From assembly GCF_026241095.1 (NCBI RefSeq), contig NZ_JAPFGB010000014.1:120649-184648 (forward strand): a stretch of 64,000 nucleotides of DNA. The letters are read 5' to 3'. This document shows positions 45,858 to 55,396 of the stretch, piece by piece. The DNA is from Saccharopolyspora sp. NFXS83. GTDB taxonomy: Bacteria; Actinomycetota; Actinomycetes; Mycobacteriales; Pseudonocardiaceae. The notes under the pieces were generated by a model. It ran no database searches. It was not told the DNA's origin and saw only the letters and a list, made by a program, of their open reading frames with translations. Within the stretch, counting starts at the first letter, position 1; each line of letters opens with the position of its first letter. A program made the translations under genes and the position numbers.

Positions 45858-47260
45858 GGGACGAATCGTAGGCCACCCGCAAAAGCCGCGGCCACCAGGA
45901 CCACCACCGTCACCAGCAGCAGCAACCCCAGGAGCAGCATCAAGCATCCAGCACCGAGAGCTCGCGGCAGCGTCAGCACATCGGCGTCGAGCACGGGCGG
46001 CGGCTCCTGCACCGGGGCGATCTCCGGCCGCGGCGCGGACATCGGTGGACGGGCGGGCAGTTCCGCCGTGAGCGAGAAGCCGCCGTCCGATCCGGACGCG
46101 CCCGCCAGCTCACCGCCGAGCATCCTGGCGCGTTCCTCCAGCCCGGCGAGGCCGCTGCGCAGACCGGGCGCGGCCCGGTTCGGCCCCTCCCCCGGACCGT
46201 TGCCGACCCGGACCAGGATCCGATCCGCCCCGGTCACCTCGACGACGACCGACGCTCCTGGCGCGTGCTTGTGGGCGTTGGTGAGCCCTTCCCGCACGAT
46301 GCGGTGCACGGCGTGGCGGGTGCGCGGATCCGCTCCGTCGAGGTCGATGCCTCGCCAGTGCAGCGAGACGGGCATGCCCACGGCCCGTGACTCCGCGACG
46401 AGACGTTCGATGTCCGCACGGCAGCCGCTGCGCTCGTCGAGCGCTTCGTGCTCACCCGTTCCGGAGCGCAGCACCCCGAGGATCTCGCGGAGTTCCGTGA
46501 GCGCCTGACCGGCGGTGGTGCGCACGAAAGTCGCCTGTTCGCCGAGCTTCGGCGTCTCCTTCGCGGCGGACAGCTCCAGCGCGCCCGCGTGCAGCGACAG
46601 CAACGAGAGCCGATGCCCGAGCATGTCGTGCATCTCGCCCGCAATGCTCGCCCGCTCCGTCGAACGGGCCTGTTCGGCGGTGAGGTGACGGGCCTGTTCC
46701 AGGTAGTCGTTGCGCTCCCGCAGCAGGCGCACCAGCGGCTGGCGGGCGCCCAGCAGTGCGCCCGCGATCATCGGGATGAACAGTTCGACGGAGAGGGAGA
46801 CGGCCAGCACCGCGACCAGCTGACCGAACGGCACCTGATCCCCGGCCAGCACCATCAGCACCGCCTTCACGACAGCCGTGATCAGCACCGCGGACCAGAG
46901 CCGCCAGTCCCACCGCACCCGTCGAGCCGCCGTGAAGGCGACGACGACCGACGCGATCAACGGGGCGGCCAGCGAACCACCGGCGCCCAGCACGGATGTC
47001 GCCAGCAGCGCCCCGGCCGGCCACCACCTGCGCGCGGGCACGAGCGCGGCGGCGAACACCGCGAACGGGATGCCGACCGGCAGCGACCACGGATCGAGCA
47101 GCACGAACAGCGGAGTGAACAGCCCCTCCGCCAGCAGCAGCACGAAGCACAGCGACTCCAGCACCACCGTCCGGCGGGGCGCGGCGCGCGCGGCGGCGGC
47201 GATCCGATCCGCCTCGGCGGCCACAGCGGACGGAACGCGCTTCAATTTTTCCCAGGGCAC
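45854..47260 (-). CDS. Sensor histidine kinase (HisKA_3 type) with a C-terminal membrane helix
   Basis: 468 residues from GTG 47260 (the frame extends upstream without features). Five or so membrane helices fill about 25-170. The dimerisation and phospho-acceptor region is MHDMLGHRLSLLSLHAGALE, with the phosphorylated His; the ATP-binding domain has REGLTNAHKHAPGASVVVEV and LRSGLAGLEERARMLGGEL. After a proline-rich linker there is a further hydrophobic helix at the very C-terminus (ALGAGCLMLLLGLLLLVTVV), which is unusual for this class. It faces the CPBP protease gene divergently across 150 bases. Confidence 0.9.
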   Translation of the reverse strand: MPWEKLKRVPSAVAAEADRIAAAARAAPRRTVVLESLCFVLLLAEGLFTPLFVLLDPWSLPVGIPFAVFAAALVPARRWWPAGALLATSVLGAGGSLAAPLIASVVVAFTAARRVRWDWRLWSAVLITAVVKAVLMVLAGDQVPFGQLVAVLAVSLSVELFIPMIAGALLGARQPLVRLLRERNDYLEQARHLTAEQARSTERASIAGEMHDMLGHRLSLLSLHAGALELSAAKETPKLGEQATFVRTTAGQALTELREILGVLRSGTGEHEALDERSGCRADIERLVAESRAVGMPVSLHWRGIDLDGADPRTRHAVHRIVREGLTNAHKHAPGASVVVEVTGADRILVRVGNGPGEGPNRAAPGLRSGLAGLEERARMLGGELAGASGSDGGFSLTAELPARPPMSAPRPEIAPVQEPPPVLDADVLTLPRALGAGCLMLLLGLLLLVTVVVLVAAAFAGGLRFVP

Positions 47261-47411
47261 AAGGACATTCTCACCGCACCCGCCCTCGGGCGGTAGCGCC
47301 GGGTGACTCGGAGATCGTGGCCGATCGACCACCGGCCGTGGCCGCTCGGCGGAAGACCGGGGGCGAGCGCACCTCTAGCGTCGATCAGGACCGCTCGACG
47401 TGAGGACTCAG

Positions 47412-48317
47412 ATGCTTCAAGAACAGCCGCCGCGGACCACTCCGGTGGAAGGCGTTCCGTACCACCTGTTGCAGCGCACCTCCCGGCACCGCTGGTGGCG
47501 CACCCTGCTCGGGTTCGGGCTGTTCCCCGTGCTCGCCGGGGTCGCGGTGCTGGTTCTGGTCGGCGTGTTCATCGGATCGGGGGCGCTGGCCGGGGTCGGG
47601 ATGGACGAGGAGGGGCTCACGGACCCGACCTGGGAGTACGCGGCTGCGATGCTGTCGGTGGCGGTGCTGCTGCCCGTCGTGCTGCTCGTGGTCCGCTGGA
47701 CGCAGCGCCGCCCGGTCGGAACTTTGTCCAGTGTGGACGGACGGCTGCGGTGGCGGTGGATGTGGCGGTGCGCGGGATGGGCGCTGCTCGGTTTCGCCGT
47801 CGTCCTCGTGGTGAGCCTGGCGCAAGGGGGAGCGCCGGACCTGTCCGGGTGGCCCGGCTGGCCGCACTACCTGCTGATCGCGCTGATCACGCTGGTCGCG
47901 GTGCCGTTCCAGGCCGCCGCCGAGGAATACCTGTGCCGCGGATTCCTGCTGCAGGGCTTCGCCTCCTGGCTGCGCACCCCGTGGCCGGGCGCGGTGCTCG
48001 CGGCGCTGCTGTTCGTGGTCCTGCACGAGTACGACGACCCGCTGGTGGTCGCCGACCTGTTCGTGACGGCGATGGCGATGAGCTGGCTGACGATCCGCAC
48101 CGGCGGCCTGGAAGCCGCGATCGCGCTGCACGTGGTGAACAACATCAGCGCCGCACTGCTGGACTCGATGCAGGGCGTGCCGGGACTGGAGCAGGCGGGC
48201 GACTTCTCGGCGTGGGAAGTGCTGCCGATCACGCTGCTGACGGTGCTCTACAGCTGGTGGATCGATCGCCTCTTCCGCCGCTCCGGCCTGTCCCGCACGG
48301 CCGTCGCCACGAGCTGA
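47412..48317 (+). CDS. CPBP-family intramembrane metalloprotease
   Basis: 301 residues from ATG 47412, six bases after GAGGA; a GTG at 47400 is possible. About eight membrane helices. The glutamate pair AAEEYLCRGFLLQG, the later His in LHEYDDP and the HVVNN motif are the CPBP (CAAX protease and bacteriocin-processing) catalytic residues. Roles in the family include bacteriocin immunity, prenyl-protein processing and regulated proteolysis. It is divergent from a two-component system, which may control it. Confidence 0.92.
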   Translation: MLQEQPPRTTPVEGVPYHLLQRTSRHRWWRTLLGFGLFPVLAGVAVLVLVGVFIGSGALAGVGMDEEGLTDPTWEYAAAMLSVAVLLPVVLLVVRWTQRRPVGTLSSVDGRLRWRWMWRCAGWALLGFAVVLVVSLAQGGAPDLSGWPGWPHYLLIALITLVAVPFQAAAEEYLCRGFLLQGFASWLRTPWPGAVLAALLFVVLHEYDDPLVVADLFVTAMAMSWLTIRTGGLEAAIALHVVNNISAALLDSMQGVPGLEQAGDFSAWEVLPITLLTVLYSWWIDRLFRRSGLSRTAVATS

Positions 48318-48325
48318 CCGCCCAC

Positions 48326-48360
48326 GGCCCGTCCGACCGGTCGCCGGTCGAACGGGCCGC
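48326..48360. terminator. Bidirectional terminator hairpin
   Basis: Arms CGGCCCGTCCGACCGG and CCGGTCGAACGGGCCG (one mismatch) with loop TCG, between the convergent CPBP and SDR genes. Confidence 0.75.
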
Positions 48361-48369
48361 TCGGCTGCG

Positions 48370-49164
48370 TCAGGAGAACTGGATGCCGCCGTCGATCATC
48401 ACCGACTGCCCGGTCATGTAGTCCGAGTCCGGGGAGGCGAGGTAGGAGACGAACTTCGCCACGTCCTCGGGGACCGACACCCGGCCGAGGTGGATCAGCT
48501 CGGAGTACTTGTCGATCGCAGCGCCCTTGCGCAAGCCCTCGTTCTCCGCGAGCTTCTCGTCGATGTGATCCCACATCGCGGTCCCCACGATTCCCGGGCA
48601 GTAGGCGTTGACGGTGATGCCGTGCTGCGCCCACTCCATCGCCGCCGCCTGCGTCAGCCCCCGCACCGCCCACTTCGACGCCGAGTACGGCCCCAGCAGC
48701 GGGAACGGCCGGTACCCGACGATCGAACACGCACCGATGATCTTGCCCCCGCCGCCTTGGGCGATCATCCGCTTGGCCGCGGCGGTGTAGCACAGGTGCA
48801 CGCCGCGCAGGTTGATCGACATCAGGTGGTCGAACTCGTCCGGAGTGACCTCCAGCAGCGGTTTGACGTGCGCGATCCCGGCGTTCGCGATCATCACGTC
48901 CAGCTTGCCGAGGTCCGCCGCGACCTGCTCGACCATGTCGTCCACGGCCACCGGGTCGGACACGTCGGCGAGCACCGCCGTGGTCCGGCGCCCGGCGGAC
49001 TCGATCTCGGCGGCGACGGCCCGCAGCGCCTCCCCGTTCGACGGGATGTCGTTGACCGCGACGTCCAATCCGTCAGCGGCCAGCCGCAGCGCGATGCTCC
49101 GGCCGATGCCCTGTCCTGCTCCGGTGACCAGCGCTACCCGCGGCGTCGGTGCCGATGCGGCCAT
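48370..49164 (-). CDS. Short-chain dehydrogenase, acetoin/diacetyl reductase-like
   Basis: 264 residues from ATG 49164, with GGGAGGGC ahead. Cofactor loop VTGAGQGIGRSIALRLA; NAGIAHVKPLLEVTPDEF; catalytic Tyr/Lys in GPYSASKWAVRGLTQAA; end SVMIDGGIQFS. The closest family pattern is the BudC-type meso-2,3-butanediol or diacetyl reductase ((S)-acetoin forming), NAD-dependent. Substrate not certain; related SDRs act on other small ketones. Single gene. Confidence 0.85.
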   Translation of the reverse strand: MAASAPTPRVALVTGAGQGIGRSIALRLAADGLDVAVNDIPSNGEALRAVAAEIESAGRRTTAVLADVSDPVAVDDMVEQVAADLGKLDVMIANAGIAHVKPLLEVTPDEFDHLMSINLRGVHLCYTAAAKRMIAQGGGGKIIGACSIVGYRPFPLLGPYSASKWAVRGLTQAAAMEWAQHGITVNAYCPGIVGTAMWDHIDEKLAENEGLRKGAAIDKYSELIHLGRVSVPEDVAKFVSYLASPDSDYMTGQSVMIDGGIQFS

Positions 49165-49307
49165 GAGGTGCCCTCCCGTTCGCTGTGACCCGGCCCACCC
49201 GAGCCGTACAACCCGAATGCTGCCGCGCCCGACCTCCCCGACCAACCCGCGTTGTCACATGCTGACAACGCCCGCGCGAGCAGAGCGGCCTGCGCTGCGC
49301 GTCCCGT

Positions 49308-49447
49308 CCGCGGCGGAGCCGCGACCGGCTCGACAAGACGACCACCGGCAGGTTCACAGCGGTTTCCTCCCGAGGGCGGCGATTACGCCGTGCACGACGA
49401 GCATTGAGAGAGCGATCCCGCAGCGAGGAAGCCGCCGCGGTTCCCCC
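49308..49447. repeat. Dispersed repeat family B, copy 3
   Basis: Opens with hairpin CGCGGC-GGA-GCCGCG (where copy 1 has AGCGGC/GCCGCT, a paired change). Left arm GGTTCACAGCGGTTTCCTCC near 49351, right arm CCCGCAGCGAGGAAGCCGCC near 49417, inverted. It fills most of the 283-base gap between the SDR gene and the molybdenum subunit gene, and runs up to the stop codon of the latter. Confidence 0.8.
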
Positions 49448-51556
49448 CTAGGCGGACCGCCCTGGAAGACCGTCCGCGCGGATGCGGTCGATCGTGAGCG
49501 GGAGGTGGCGGTACCGGGTGCCGGTGGCGTGGTGGACGGCGTTGGCGATGGCCGCGGCCGTTCCGGTGGTGCCGATCTCGCCGATTCCCTTGACCCCGGC
49601 CGGATTCAGGTCGTCGTCGTGCTCGTCGATCCAGTGCGCCTCGATCTCGCGGACGTCGGCGTTCGCCGCGACGTGGTAGCTCGCCAGGTCGTCGTTGACG
49701 AAATCACCGTGCACCGGGTCGATCTCGCCCTGTTCGAGCAGCGCGATCGACAGCCCCATCACCATGCCGCCCAGCAGCTGCGACCGCGCGGTCCGGGGAT
49801 TGACGATGCGCCCGGCGGCGAACACCCCCAGCAGCCGGTCCACCCGCACCTCGCCGCTGTCGACGTCCACGCGCACCGCGGCGAACTGGGCGCCGAACGC
49901 GTGCCGGGACAGCTCAGCCCTGCCCGCGATGTCCTCGGTGGTGTCCGCGGTGGCCGTCAGCCCGCCGTCGGGGACGACGCCGCCGTGCTCGTCGACGTCC
50001 GCGCGCAACGACCGGATCGCCTTGATCATCGCCCAGCTCCAGGAGGCGGTGCCCGCCGAACCGCCCGCGAACGGCGCCGGCCCGTACGCGCTGCGCCCCA
50101 CCTGCACCGCCACGCGGTCCGGTGGCACGCCGAGCTCGTCCGCGGCCAGTTGCAGCAGCGCGGTGCGCGCGCCGGTCCCGATGTCCGCCGCGGCGATCCG
50201 GACGGTGAACGTGCCGTCCGGCTCGGCCAGCGCCGTCGCCGACGAGGGTCGCGCGAACGCGGGGAAGCTGGACGCCGCCGCTCCGGTCCCGAGCAGCCAG
50301 CGCCCCTCCCGGCGCACCCCGGGTGTCCGGTCCCGTCCGTCCCAGCCGAAGCGCCGCGCGCCGTCGCGCAGGCAGCTCACCAGGTTGCGGCTGCTGAACG
50401 GCAGGCCCGAGTCCGGTTCCACCTCCGGTTCGTTGCGCACCCGCAGCTCGATCGGGTCCACGTCCAGTTCGTGCGCCAGCTCGTCCATCGCCGATTCGAG
50501 CGCGAACAGGCCCGGCATCTCCCCCGGCGCCCGCATCGGTCCGGGAGTCGGCAGGTCCACCCGCTGCACGCGGTGCGCGGTGCGCAGGTTCGGCGTCCGG
50601 TACATCACCCGGCCGACGGTGGCGGTCTGCTCGATGAACTCCCCGTACCGCGAGGTGTGCATGATCGCCTCGTGGTCCACCGCGGTGAGCGCTCCCGCGG
50701 CGTCGGCGGCGAGCCGCACGTGCTGCACGGTCGGCGTGCGGTGCCCGGCGAGGCTGAACATCTGCCGGCGGGTCGCGGCCACTTTCACCGGCCGCCGCAC
50801 CAGTTTCGCGGCGAGCCCGGCCAGCACCGGGATGGAGCGGGGGAACGCCTTCGCGCCGAAGCCGCCGCCGATGTGCTCGGCGATGACCCGCACCCCTCCC
50901 TCGGGCAGGCCGAACAGGGCCGCGAACTCCGGGGCCGACACGGCAGGACCCTGATCGGAGTTGTAGAGCGTGAGCTCCTCGCCGTCCCAGCGCGCGATGG
51001 TGGCGTAGGGCTCCAGCGAGCTCGTGTGCTCGGCGGGCGTCGAGTACGTCGCGGCGATCCGCGCGGGCGCCGCGTCCCACGCCGCGTCCACGTCGCCCCG
51101 ATCGGTGGCGGAGGGGTATCCGGCGTTCACCGTCGGCGTCGTCTCCAGCTCCGCGTCCGGGTCCAGCAGCACCTGGTGCGGGTGCTGCTCGTAGTCGACG
51201 CGCACCAGCGACGCCGCCTCCCGCGCCGCTTCCGGCGAGGTGGCGACGACGGCGCCGATGATCTGGCCGCGGAACCGCACCTCGTGGTCCTGCAGGATCC
51301 ACGTCTCCGGGTTGGCCCCGCGCACCAAGCGCCCCGACGCTCCCGGCTCCATCGCCGCCAGCACTTCGGGCACGGCCAGCGCCGCGTCCAGGTCCATCGC
51401 GCCGATCCGCCCGCGCGCGATGGTGGCGGTGACGGGCCAGGCGTAGGCGGCGTTCTCCATCCGCCACTCCGAGGAGTAGGTGGCCTGGCCGGTGACCTTC
51501 GCCCGGCCTTCGGTGCGGCGCAGCCCGGCGCCCGCGGCTCGTTCGAACGTGGTCAT
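49448..51556 (-). CDS. Molybdenum hydroxylase, molybdopterin-binding large subunit
   Basis: 702 residues from ATG 51556. Xanthine dehydrogenase/aldehyde oxidase type: TEGRAKVTGQATYSSEWRME, the GGFGAKAFPRSIPVLAGLAA molybdopterin segment, RAPGEMPGLFALESAMDELA, and VKGIGEIGTTGTAAAIANAV with the catalytic Glu of GEIG. Partners with the FAD and 2Fe-2S subunits encoded upstream, coupled by 4-base overlaps. Likely oxidises an aldehyde or N-heterocycle with water, passing electrons via Fe-S to FAD. The substrate is unknown; subunit pattern resembles PaoABC aldehyde oxidoreductase. Confidence 0.9.
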   Translation of the reverse strand: MTTFERAAGAGLRRTEGRAKVTGQATYSSEWRMENAAYAWPVTATIARGRIGAMDLDAALAVPEVLAAMEPGASGRLVRGANPETWILQDHEVRFRGQIIGAVVATSPEAAREAASLVRVDYEQHPHQVLLDPDAELETTPTVNAGYPSATDRGDVDAAWDAAPARIAATYSTPAEHTSSLEPYATIARWDGEELTLYNSDQGPAVSAPEFAALFGLPEGGVRVIAEHIGGGFGAKAFPRSIPVLAGLAAKLVRRPVKVAATRRQMFSLAGHRTPTVQHVRLAADAAGALTAVDHEAIMHTSRYGEFIEQTATVGRVMYRTPNLRTAHRVQRVDLPTPGPMRAPGEMPGLFALESAMDELAHELDVDPIELRVRNEPEVEPDSGLPFSSRNLVSCLRDGARRFGWDGRDRTPGVRREGRWLLGTGAAASSFPAFARPSSATALAEPDGTFTVRIAAADIGTGARTALLQLAADELGVPPDRVAVQVGRSAYGPAPFAGGSAGTASWSWAMIKAIRSLRADVDEHGGVVPDGGLTATADTTEDIAGRAELSRHAFGAQFAAVRVDVDSGEVRVDRLLGVFAAGRIVNPRTARSQLLGGMVMGLSIALLEQGEIDPVHGDFVNDDLASYHVAANADVREIEAHWIDEHDDDLNPAGVKGIGEIGTTGTAAAIANAVHHATGTRYRHLPLTIDRIRADGLPGRSA

Positions 51557-52548
51557 CGCACGGCACCTTCGCCGAGGTCGCCGACGACGGCGGCGAGCAC
51601 GTCGGCCGCCAGGTCGATCTTGAACTCGTTGCGCGGCAGCGGCCTGGCGTCGGCGAACTCGGCGCGGCCCGCGGCGCGCAGCAGCTCCGCGTCCGGTCGC
51701 CGCCCTTGCAACGCGCGTTCGACGGCCCGCGCCCGCCACGGCTTCGGCGCCACTCCCCCGAAGGCGGCGCTGAGACCGATGAGCGATCCGTCGGCGCGCG
51801 AGGTCAGCGACACGGCCACCGACACCACGGCGAACGCGAACGACGCCCGGTCCCGGACCTTGCGGTACCGCATACGCACCCCCGCCGGTGGGGCCGGCAG
51901 GGACACCGCGGTGATCAGATCGCCCGGCTCCAGGACGGTCTCCCGCTGCGGGGTGGTGCCGGGCAGCCGGTAGAAGTCGTCGAGCGAGTAGCACTGCTCG
52001 GCGCCGTCCGCGCGCCGCACGTGCACCGCCGCGTCCAGCGCGGACAACGCCACCGCCAGGTCGGACGGGTGCGAGGCCACGCACGAGTCGGAGGTGCCGA
52101 TCACCGCGAGGTCGCGGTGCGCGCCCTCGATCGCAGGGCAGCCCGAGCCCGGTTCCCGCTTGTTGCAGGGCTTGCTGGTGTCCTGGAAGTAGCGGCAGCG
52201 GGTGCGCTGCACCAGGTTTCCCGCGGTGGTGGCCATCGACCGCACCTGCCCGGAGGCTCCCGCGAGCACCGCCTCCGCGAGCAGCGGGAACCGGTGGCGG
52301 ATCCCCGCATCCCCCGCCAGGTCGCTGTTGCGCACACCGGCGCCGATGCGCACCCCGCCGTCGGCGTCGTGCTCGATGCGGTCCATCCCGAGCCCGGTGA
52401 CGTCGACCAGCGCGCTCGGGCGCAGCACGTCGAGCTTCATCAGGTCCACGACGTTCGTACCGCCGCCGAGCAGCATCGCGCCGGGTCGCTGCGCGGCGAG
52501 CGAAGCCGTGGCGACGTCGGTGGCGCGGGCGTAGCTGAACGGCCTCAT
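51553..52548 (-). CDS. Molybdenum hydroxylase, FAD subunit with extra Fe-S type cysteines
   Basis: 331 residues. CoxM-type FAD domain: [20 protein letters not shown], then [19 protein letters not shown]. Three cysteines (118, 128, 137) in [19 protein letters not shown] and a fourth at about 156 ([11 protein letters not shown]) correspond to the loop that holds a 4Fe-4S cluster in PaoB (YagS)-type FAD subunits. Standard CO dehydrogenase or xanthine dehydrogenase FAD subunits lack this loop. So this complex probably has one more cluster than usual. The exact ligand set needs structure or alignment. Confidence 0.88.
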   Translation of the reverse strand: MRPFSYARATDVATASLAAQRPGAMLLGGGTNVVDLMKLDVLRPSALVDVTGLGMDRIEHDADGGVRIGAGVRNSDLAGDAGIRHRFPLLAEAVLAGASGQVRSMATTAGNLVQRTRCRYFQDTSKPCNKREPGSGCPAIEGAHRDLAVIGTSDSCVASHPSDLAVALSALDAAVHVRRADGAEQCYSLDDFYRLPGTTPQRETVLEPGDLITAVSLPAPPAGVRMRYRKVRDRASFAFAVVSVAVSLTSRADGSLIGLSAAFGGVAPKPWRARAVERALQGRRPDAELLRAAGRAEFADARPLPRNEFKIDLAADVLAAVVGDLGEGAVR

Positions 52549-53099
52549 CGGTGCGCCCCCACCTGCGCGGCGACCTCCAGGACGGCTTCGCGGATGCCCG
52601 CGTAGGCGCCGCAGCGGCAGAGGTTGCCGCTCATCCGCTCCCGCACCTCGGCGTCGTCCAGGGCCGCCGCGTCCGCGACGCCGTCGGCGACGTCGGCGGT
52701 GACGTGGCTCGGCCAGCCCTCGTCGGCTTCGGTGAGCGCCCCGATCGCCGAGCAGATCTGCCCCGGGGTGCAGTAGCCGCATTGGAAACCGTCGCGTTCC
52801 AGGAACGCGCGCTGCATCGGGTGCAGGCCGTCCGCGGAGCCGTTGGCGACGCCTTCGATGGTGATCACCTCGTGGCCTTCGGCGGTCACCGCGAGCAGCA
52901 GGCAACCGTTGGCCCGCCTGCCGTCGACGAGCACCGTGCAGGCACCGCACTGGCCGTGGTCGCAGCCCTTCTTCGCCCCGGTCAGCCCCGCGTGTTCCCG
53001 CAGCGCGTCCAGCAAGGTCACCCGGTTGTCGACGGTCATGGGCAGGGCCTGCCCGTTCACGTGGAGCACCAGGTCGGTGGTGGTGGGATCGCCGGTCAT
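52545..53099 (-). CDS. Molybdenum hydroxylase, 2Fe-2S subunit
   Basis: 184 residues. Plant-type 2Fe-2S motif [20 protein letters not shown] and the second cluster [14 protein letters not shown] with [13 protein letters not shown]. There is no Tat signal, unlike periplasmic PaoA of E. coli, so the complex is probably cytoplasmic. First gene of the operon; ATG 53099. Confidence 0.95.
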   Translation of the reverse strand: MTGDPTTTDLVLHVNGQALPMTVDNRVTLLDALREHAGLTGAKKGCDHGQCGACTVLVDGRRANGCLLLAVTAEGHEVITIEGVANGSADGLHPMQRAFLERDGFQCGYCTPGQICSAIGALTEADEGWPSHVTADVADGVADAAALDDAEVRERMSGNLCRCGAYAGIREAVLEVAAQVGAHR

Positions 53100-53528
53100 G
53101 CTCGGGTCGCACTCCTCGCGTGCGCTCGCCCCCGTGTTCGACCGGCGGCGAGTGTGGACAACAGGTCGCCGGGTCGCGTGCACGAGCCGGGACGTCCCCA
53201 CTGTGCTGCGCGGCTCGCGGGCGCTACCAGGGCCGAAATGTCCTAGGTGCGCCGCACCCACCCTCCGCGACCGCTCCTGGGAGCCCCGGTAGGTTCGGCG
53301 GTCGGGTCGGCGGGCCCGTGCGCGCCGGCCTGCGTCCTGTCGGCGGCGGAGCCGCTGCGCAGCGATCACCAGGACGACGGAACCACCGGCGGGTTCTCAG
53401 CGGCCTCCTCGCGAGGACGGCGATGTCGGCGTGCACGAGAGATCGCGGCCACGGCGGATCAGGGGCGCGAGCGAGCCGCTGGGGTTCCGCCACCGACCCG
53501 CCGAGCAGATCGTCGTGAGAGGAGCCTC
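53100..53528. other. Divergent intergenic region with a repeat
   Basis: 429 bases between the molybdenum hydroxylase operon and the CobW gene. Contains repeat family B copy 4 (53339-53493). Promoters for both directions must lie here but none is obvious. Confidence 0.5.
53339..53493. repeat. Dispersed repeat family B, copy 4
   Basis: Opens with a GGCGGC-GGA-GCCGCT hairpin, then ACCACCGGCGGGTTCTCAGC (shared exactly in part with the window's last 16 bases), CTCCTCGCGAGGACGGCGAT, and a diverged right arm ending GGGGTTCCGCCA. Lies within the promoter region of the CobW gene. Confidence 0.75.
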
Positions 53529-54548
53529 GTGGCAGGCAGGCAGATCCCGGTGGTGCTCGTCGCGGGTTTCCTCGGGTCGGGCAAGACGACGCTGCTCAAC
53601 CACCTGCTCGCCACCGCGGGCGGCACCCGCATCGGCGTGGTGGTCAACGACTTCGGCAGCATCAACATCGACGCGATGAACGTGGCCGGTCAAGTGGACT
53701 CGATGGTGTCGCTGGGCAACGGCTGCCTGTGCTGCGCGGTCGACGCGAGCGGCCTGGACGCGATGCTGGCGCGGCTGGCGGAGCCGAGCGCGGGCATCGA
53801 CGTGATCGTCGTGGAGTGCAGCGGTCTCGCCGATCCGCGCGAGCTGATCCGGATGCTGCTGGCGGGCGAGGACCCGAACACCGGCTACGGCGGACTGGTC
53901 GAGGTCGTGGACGCCGTCGAGTTCGACGACACCCGGCGGCGGCACCCGGAGTTCGCCGCGCACCTGCGGTACGCCGACGCGGTGGTGCTGAACAAGATCG
54001 ACCGCGTGTCGACGGAAGAACTCGCCGCGCTGCGCGCGACGGTGGACGCCGAGGCGCCCGGCGCACCGGTGCTGGAAGCGGTGCGCGGCCAGGTGGATCC
54101 GGCGTTCCTGTTCGACCGTCCGGAACGGCCCGCCGACACCGGCCCACGACAACTGTCCTTTTCGGACCTGCTGGCCGAGCACGACTGCTCCGAGCACGCG
54201 CATTCCGCTTACCAGAGCGTGGAATTCACTTCGGACCGGCCGCTGGATCCGCGGGCGCTGATGAGCTTCCTGGACGACCGGCCCAGCGGCCTCTACCGCA
54301 TGAAGGGGACCGTCCACTTCGGAATTCCCGGGCATCGGCAGAAGTTCCTGCTCAACACGGTCGGCAACTACGTGCGGTTCCACCGCGCTCCGTGGTCCGG
54401 CGGCGAACCGCACCGCACGGCGCTGGTGCTGATCGGCACCGACCTGAACGCGGAGAAGCTCCGCGCCCGCCTCGCGGACTGCGCCGCCGAGGCGCCCGAG
54501 GACGCCGACGAGTACGCCATGCTGCCGGTCCTGCGCTACACCGCCTGA
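53529..54548 (+). CDS. CobW-family (G3E) GTP-binding metallochaperone-like protein
   Basis: 339 residues from GTG 53529, after GAGAGGAG. G3E GTPase: Walker A GFLGSGKTTLLNHLL, then VVNDFGSINIDA, the metal-binding CxCC motif GNGCLCCAVD, VVECSGLADP and the G4 motif LNKID. A C-terminal CobW domain follows (GLYRMKGTVHFGI). Members deliver zinc, cobalt or other metals. It is divergent from the molybdenum hydroxylase, a link that could be coincidental. No zinc-uptake regulator site was recognised in front of it. Confidence 0.92.
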   Translation: MAGRQIPVVLVAGFLGSGKTTLLNHLLATAGGTRIGVVVNDFGSINIDAMNVAGQVDSMVSLGNGCLCCAVDASGLDAMLARLAEPSAGIDVIVVECSGLADPRELIRMLLAGEDPNTGYGGLVEVVDAVEFDDTRRRHPEFAAHLRYADAVVLNKIDRVSTEELAALRATVDAEAPGAPVLEAVRGQVDPAFLFDRPERPADTGPRQLSFSDLLAEHDCSEHAHSAYQSVEFTSDRPLDPRALMSFLDDRPSGLYRMKGTVHFGIPGHRQKFLLNTVGNYVRFHRAPWSGGEPHRTALVLIGTDLNAEKLRARLADCAAEAPEDADEYAMLPVLRYTA

Positions 54549-54554
54549 CCGGTC

Positions 54555-55316
54555 TCACCGCAAGTGGCGTGCGGCGTTCTCCCGGGCCTCGCCCAGCGCC
54601 CTGCTCAGCGACCCGGTGCGCAGCGGCCCGTGACCCGGGAGCAGCACGTCCGCGCGCAGGCCCTCCAGCGAGTCCAGCGACTGCAGGGCGCGAGCACCGT
54701 CGTGGTGGAACATCGGCAGCAGCATCTGCGGCCCCTTGGCCCGCGACGTGGGATGCCCGGTGATCACGGTGTCGCCGCTGATCAGCACCCCGCGTTCGGG
54801 CAAGTGGTAGCTGCTGTGCCCGGAGGTGTGGCCGTGGGTGGGCACCGGCACCGGCCTGCCCGGCAGGTCCAGCGCGCCCTCGCGGGGGAACGGCTCGGCG
54901 GACGGGATCGCGCACGGCTTCAACGCCCCGGCCCGCAGCACGTGCGCCGCCCACGGCAGCACCCCGGGACGCCACGCGTTGGCAACGATCTGCTTCGGCG
55001 TGGCCTGCTGGAGGTACTCGCGCTTCGCGTGCGCCACCTCGACCCGGTCCAGGTAGACGGGGATGCCGTACTTGCGGGTCAGCTCCGGCAGCGAACCGAT
55101 GTGGTCCACGTGCGCGTGCGTGACCAGCACGGCCTCCACGTCGCGCATCCGGTACCCGACCTCGCGCACCGACGCCTCCACGGCGTCCGCGTCATCGGGG
55201 TAACCGCCGTCGATCAGCGTCACCGAGTCGTCTTCGACGAGGATGACCCAGTTCGTGCTGCTCCCGTGGACCAGGTACGTGCCTTCGGCCGCCTGGACGA
55301 CGCGGCTCTCGCTCAT
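54555..55316 (-). CDS. Metallo-beta-lactamase-fold hydrolase
   Basis: 253 residues from ATG 55316 with GGGAGGGGA upstream. Zinc ligands: THAHVDHIG (HxHxDH), HGHTSGHSSYH, ISGDTVI and GHGP at the end. Glyoxalase II-like fold, substrate unknown. It converges on the CobW gene with 6 bases between stops. Confidence 0.9.
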   Translation of the reverse strand: MSESRVVQAAEGTYLVHGSSTNWVILVEDDSVTLIDGGYPDDADAVEASVREVGYRMRDVEAVLVTHAHVDHIGSLPELTRKYGIPVYLDRVEVAHAKREYLQQATPKQIVANAWRPGVLPWAAHVLRAGALKPCAIPSAEPFPREGALDLPGRPVPVPTHGHTSGHSSYHLPERGVLISGDTVITGHPTSRAKGPQMLLPMFHHDGARALQSLDSLEGLRADVLLPGHGPLRTGSLSRALGEARENAARHLR

Positions 55317-55396
55317 CGAATCCCCTCCCACGTCGATCATGCCGCATCGACGAGCAGGGGGAACAGCGAGGTCACCCGCGCGGCGCCGCCTGCCCG

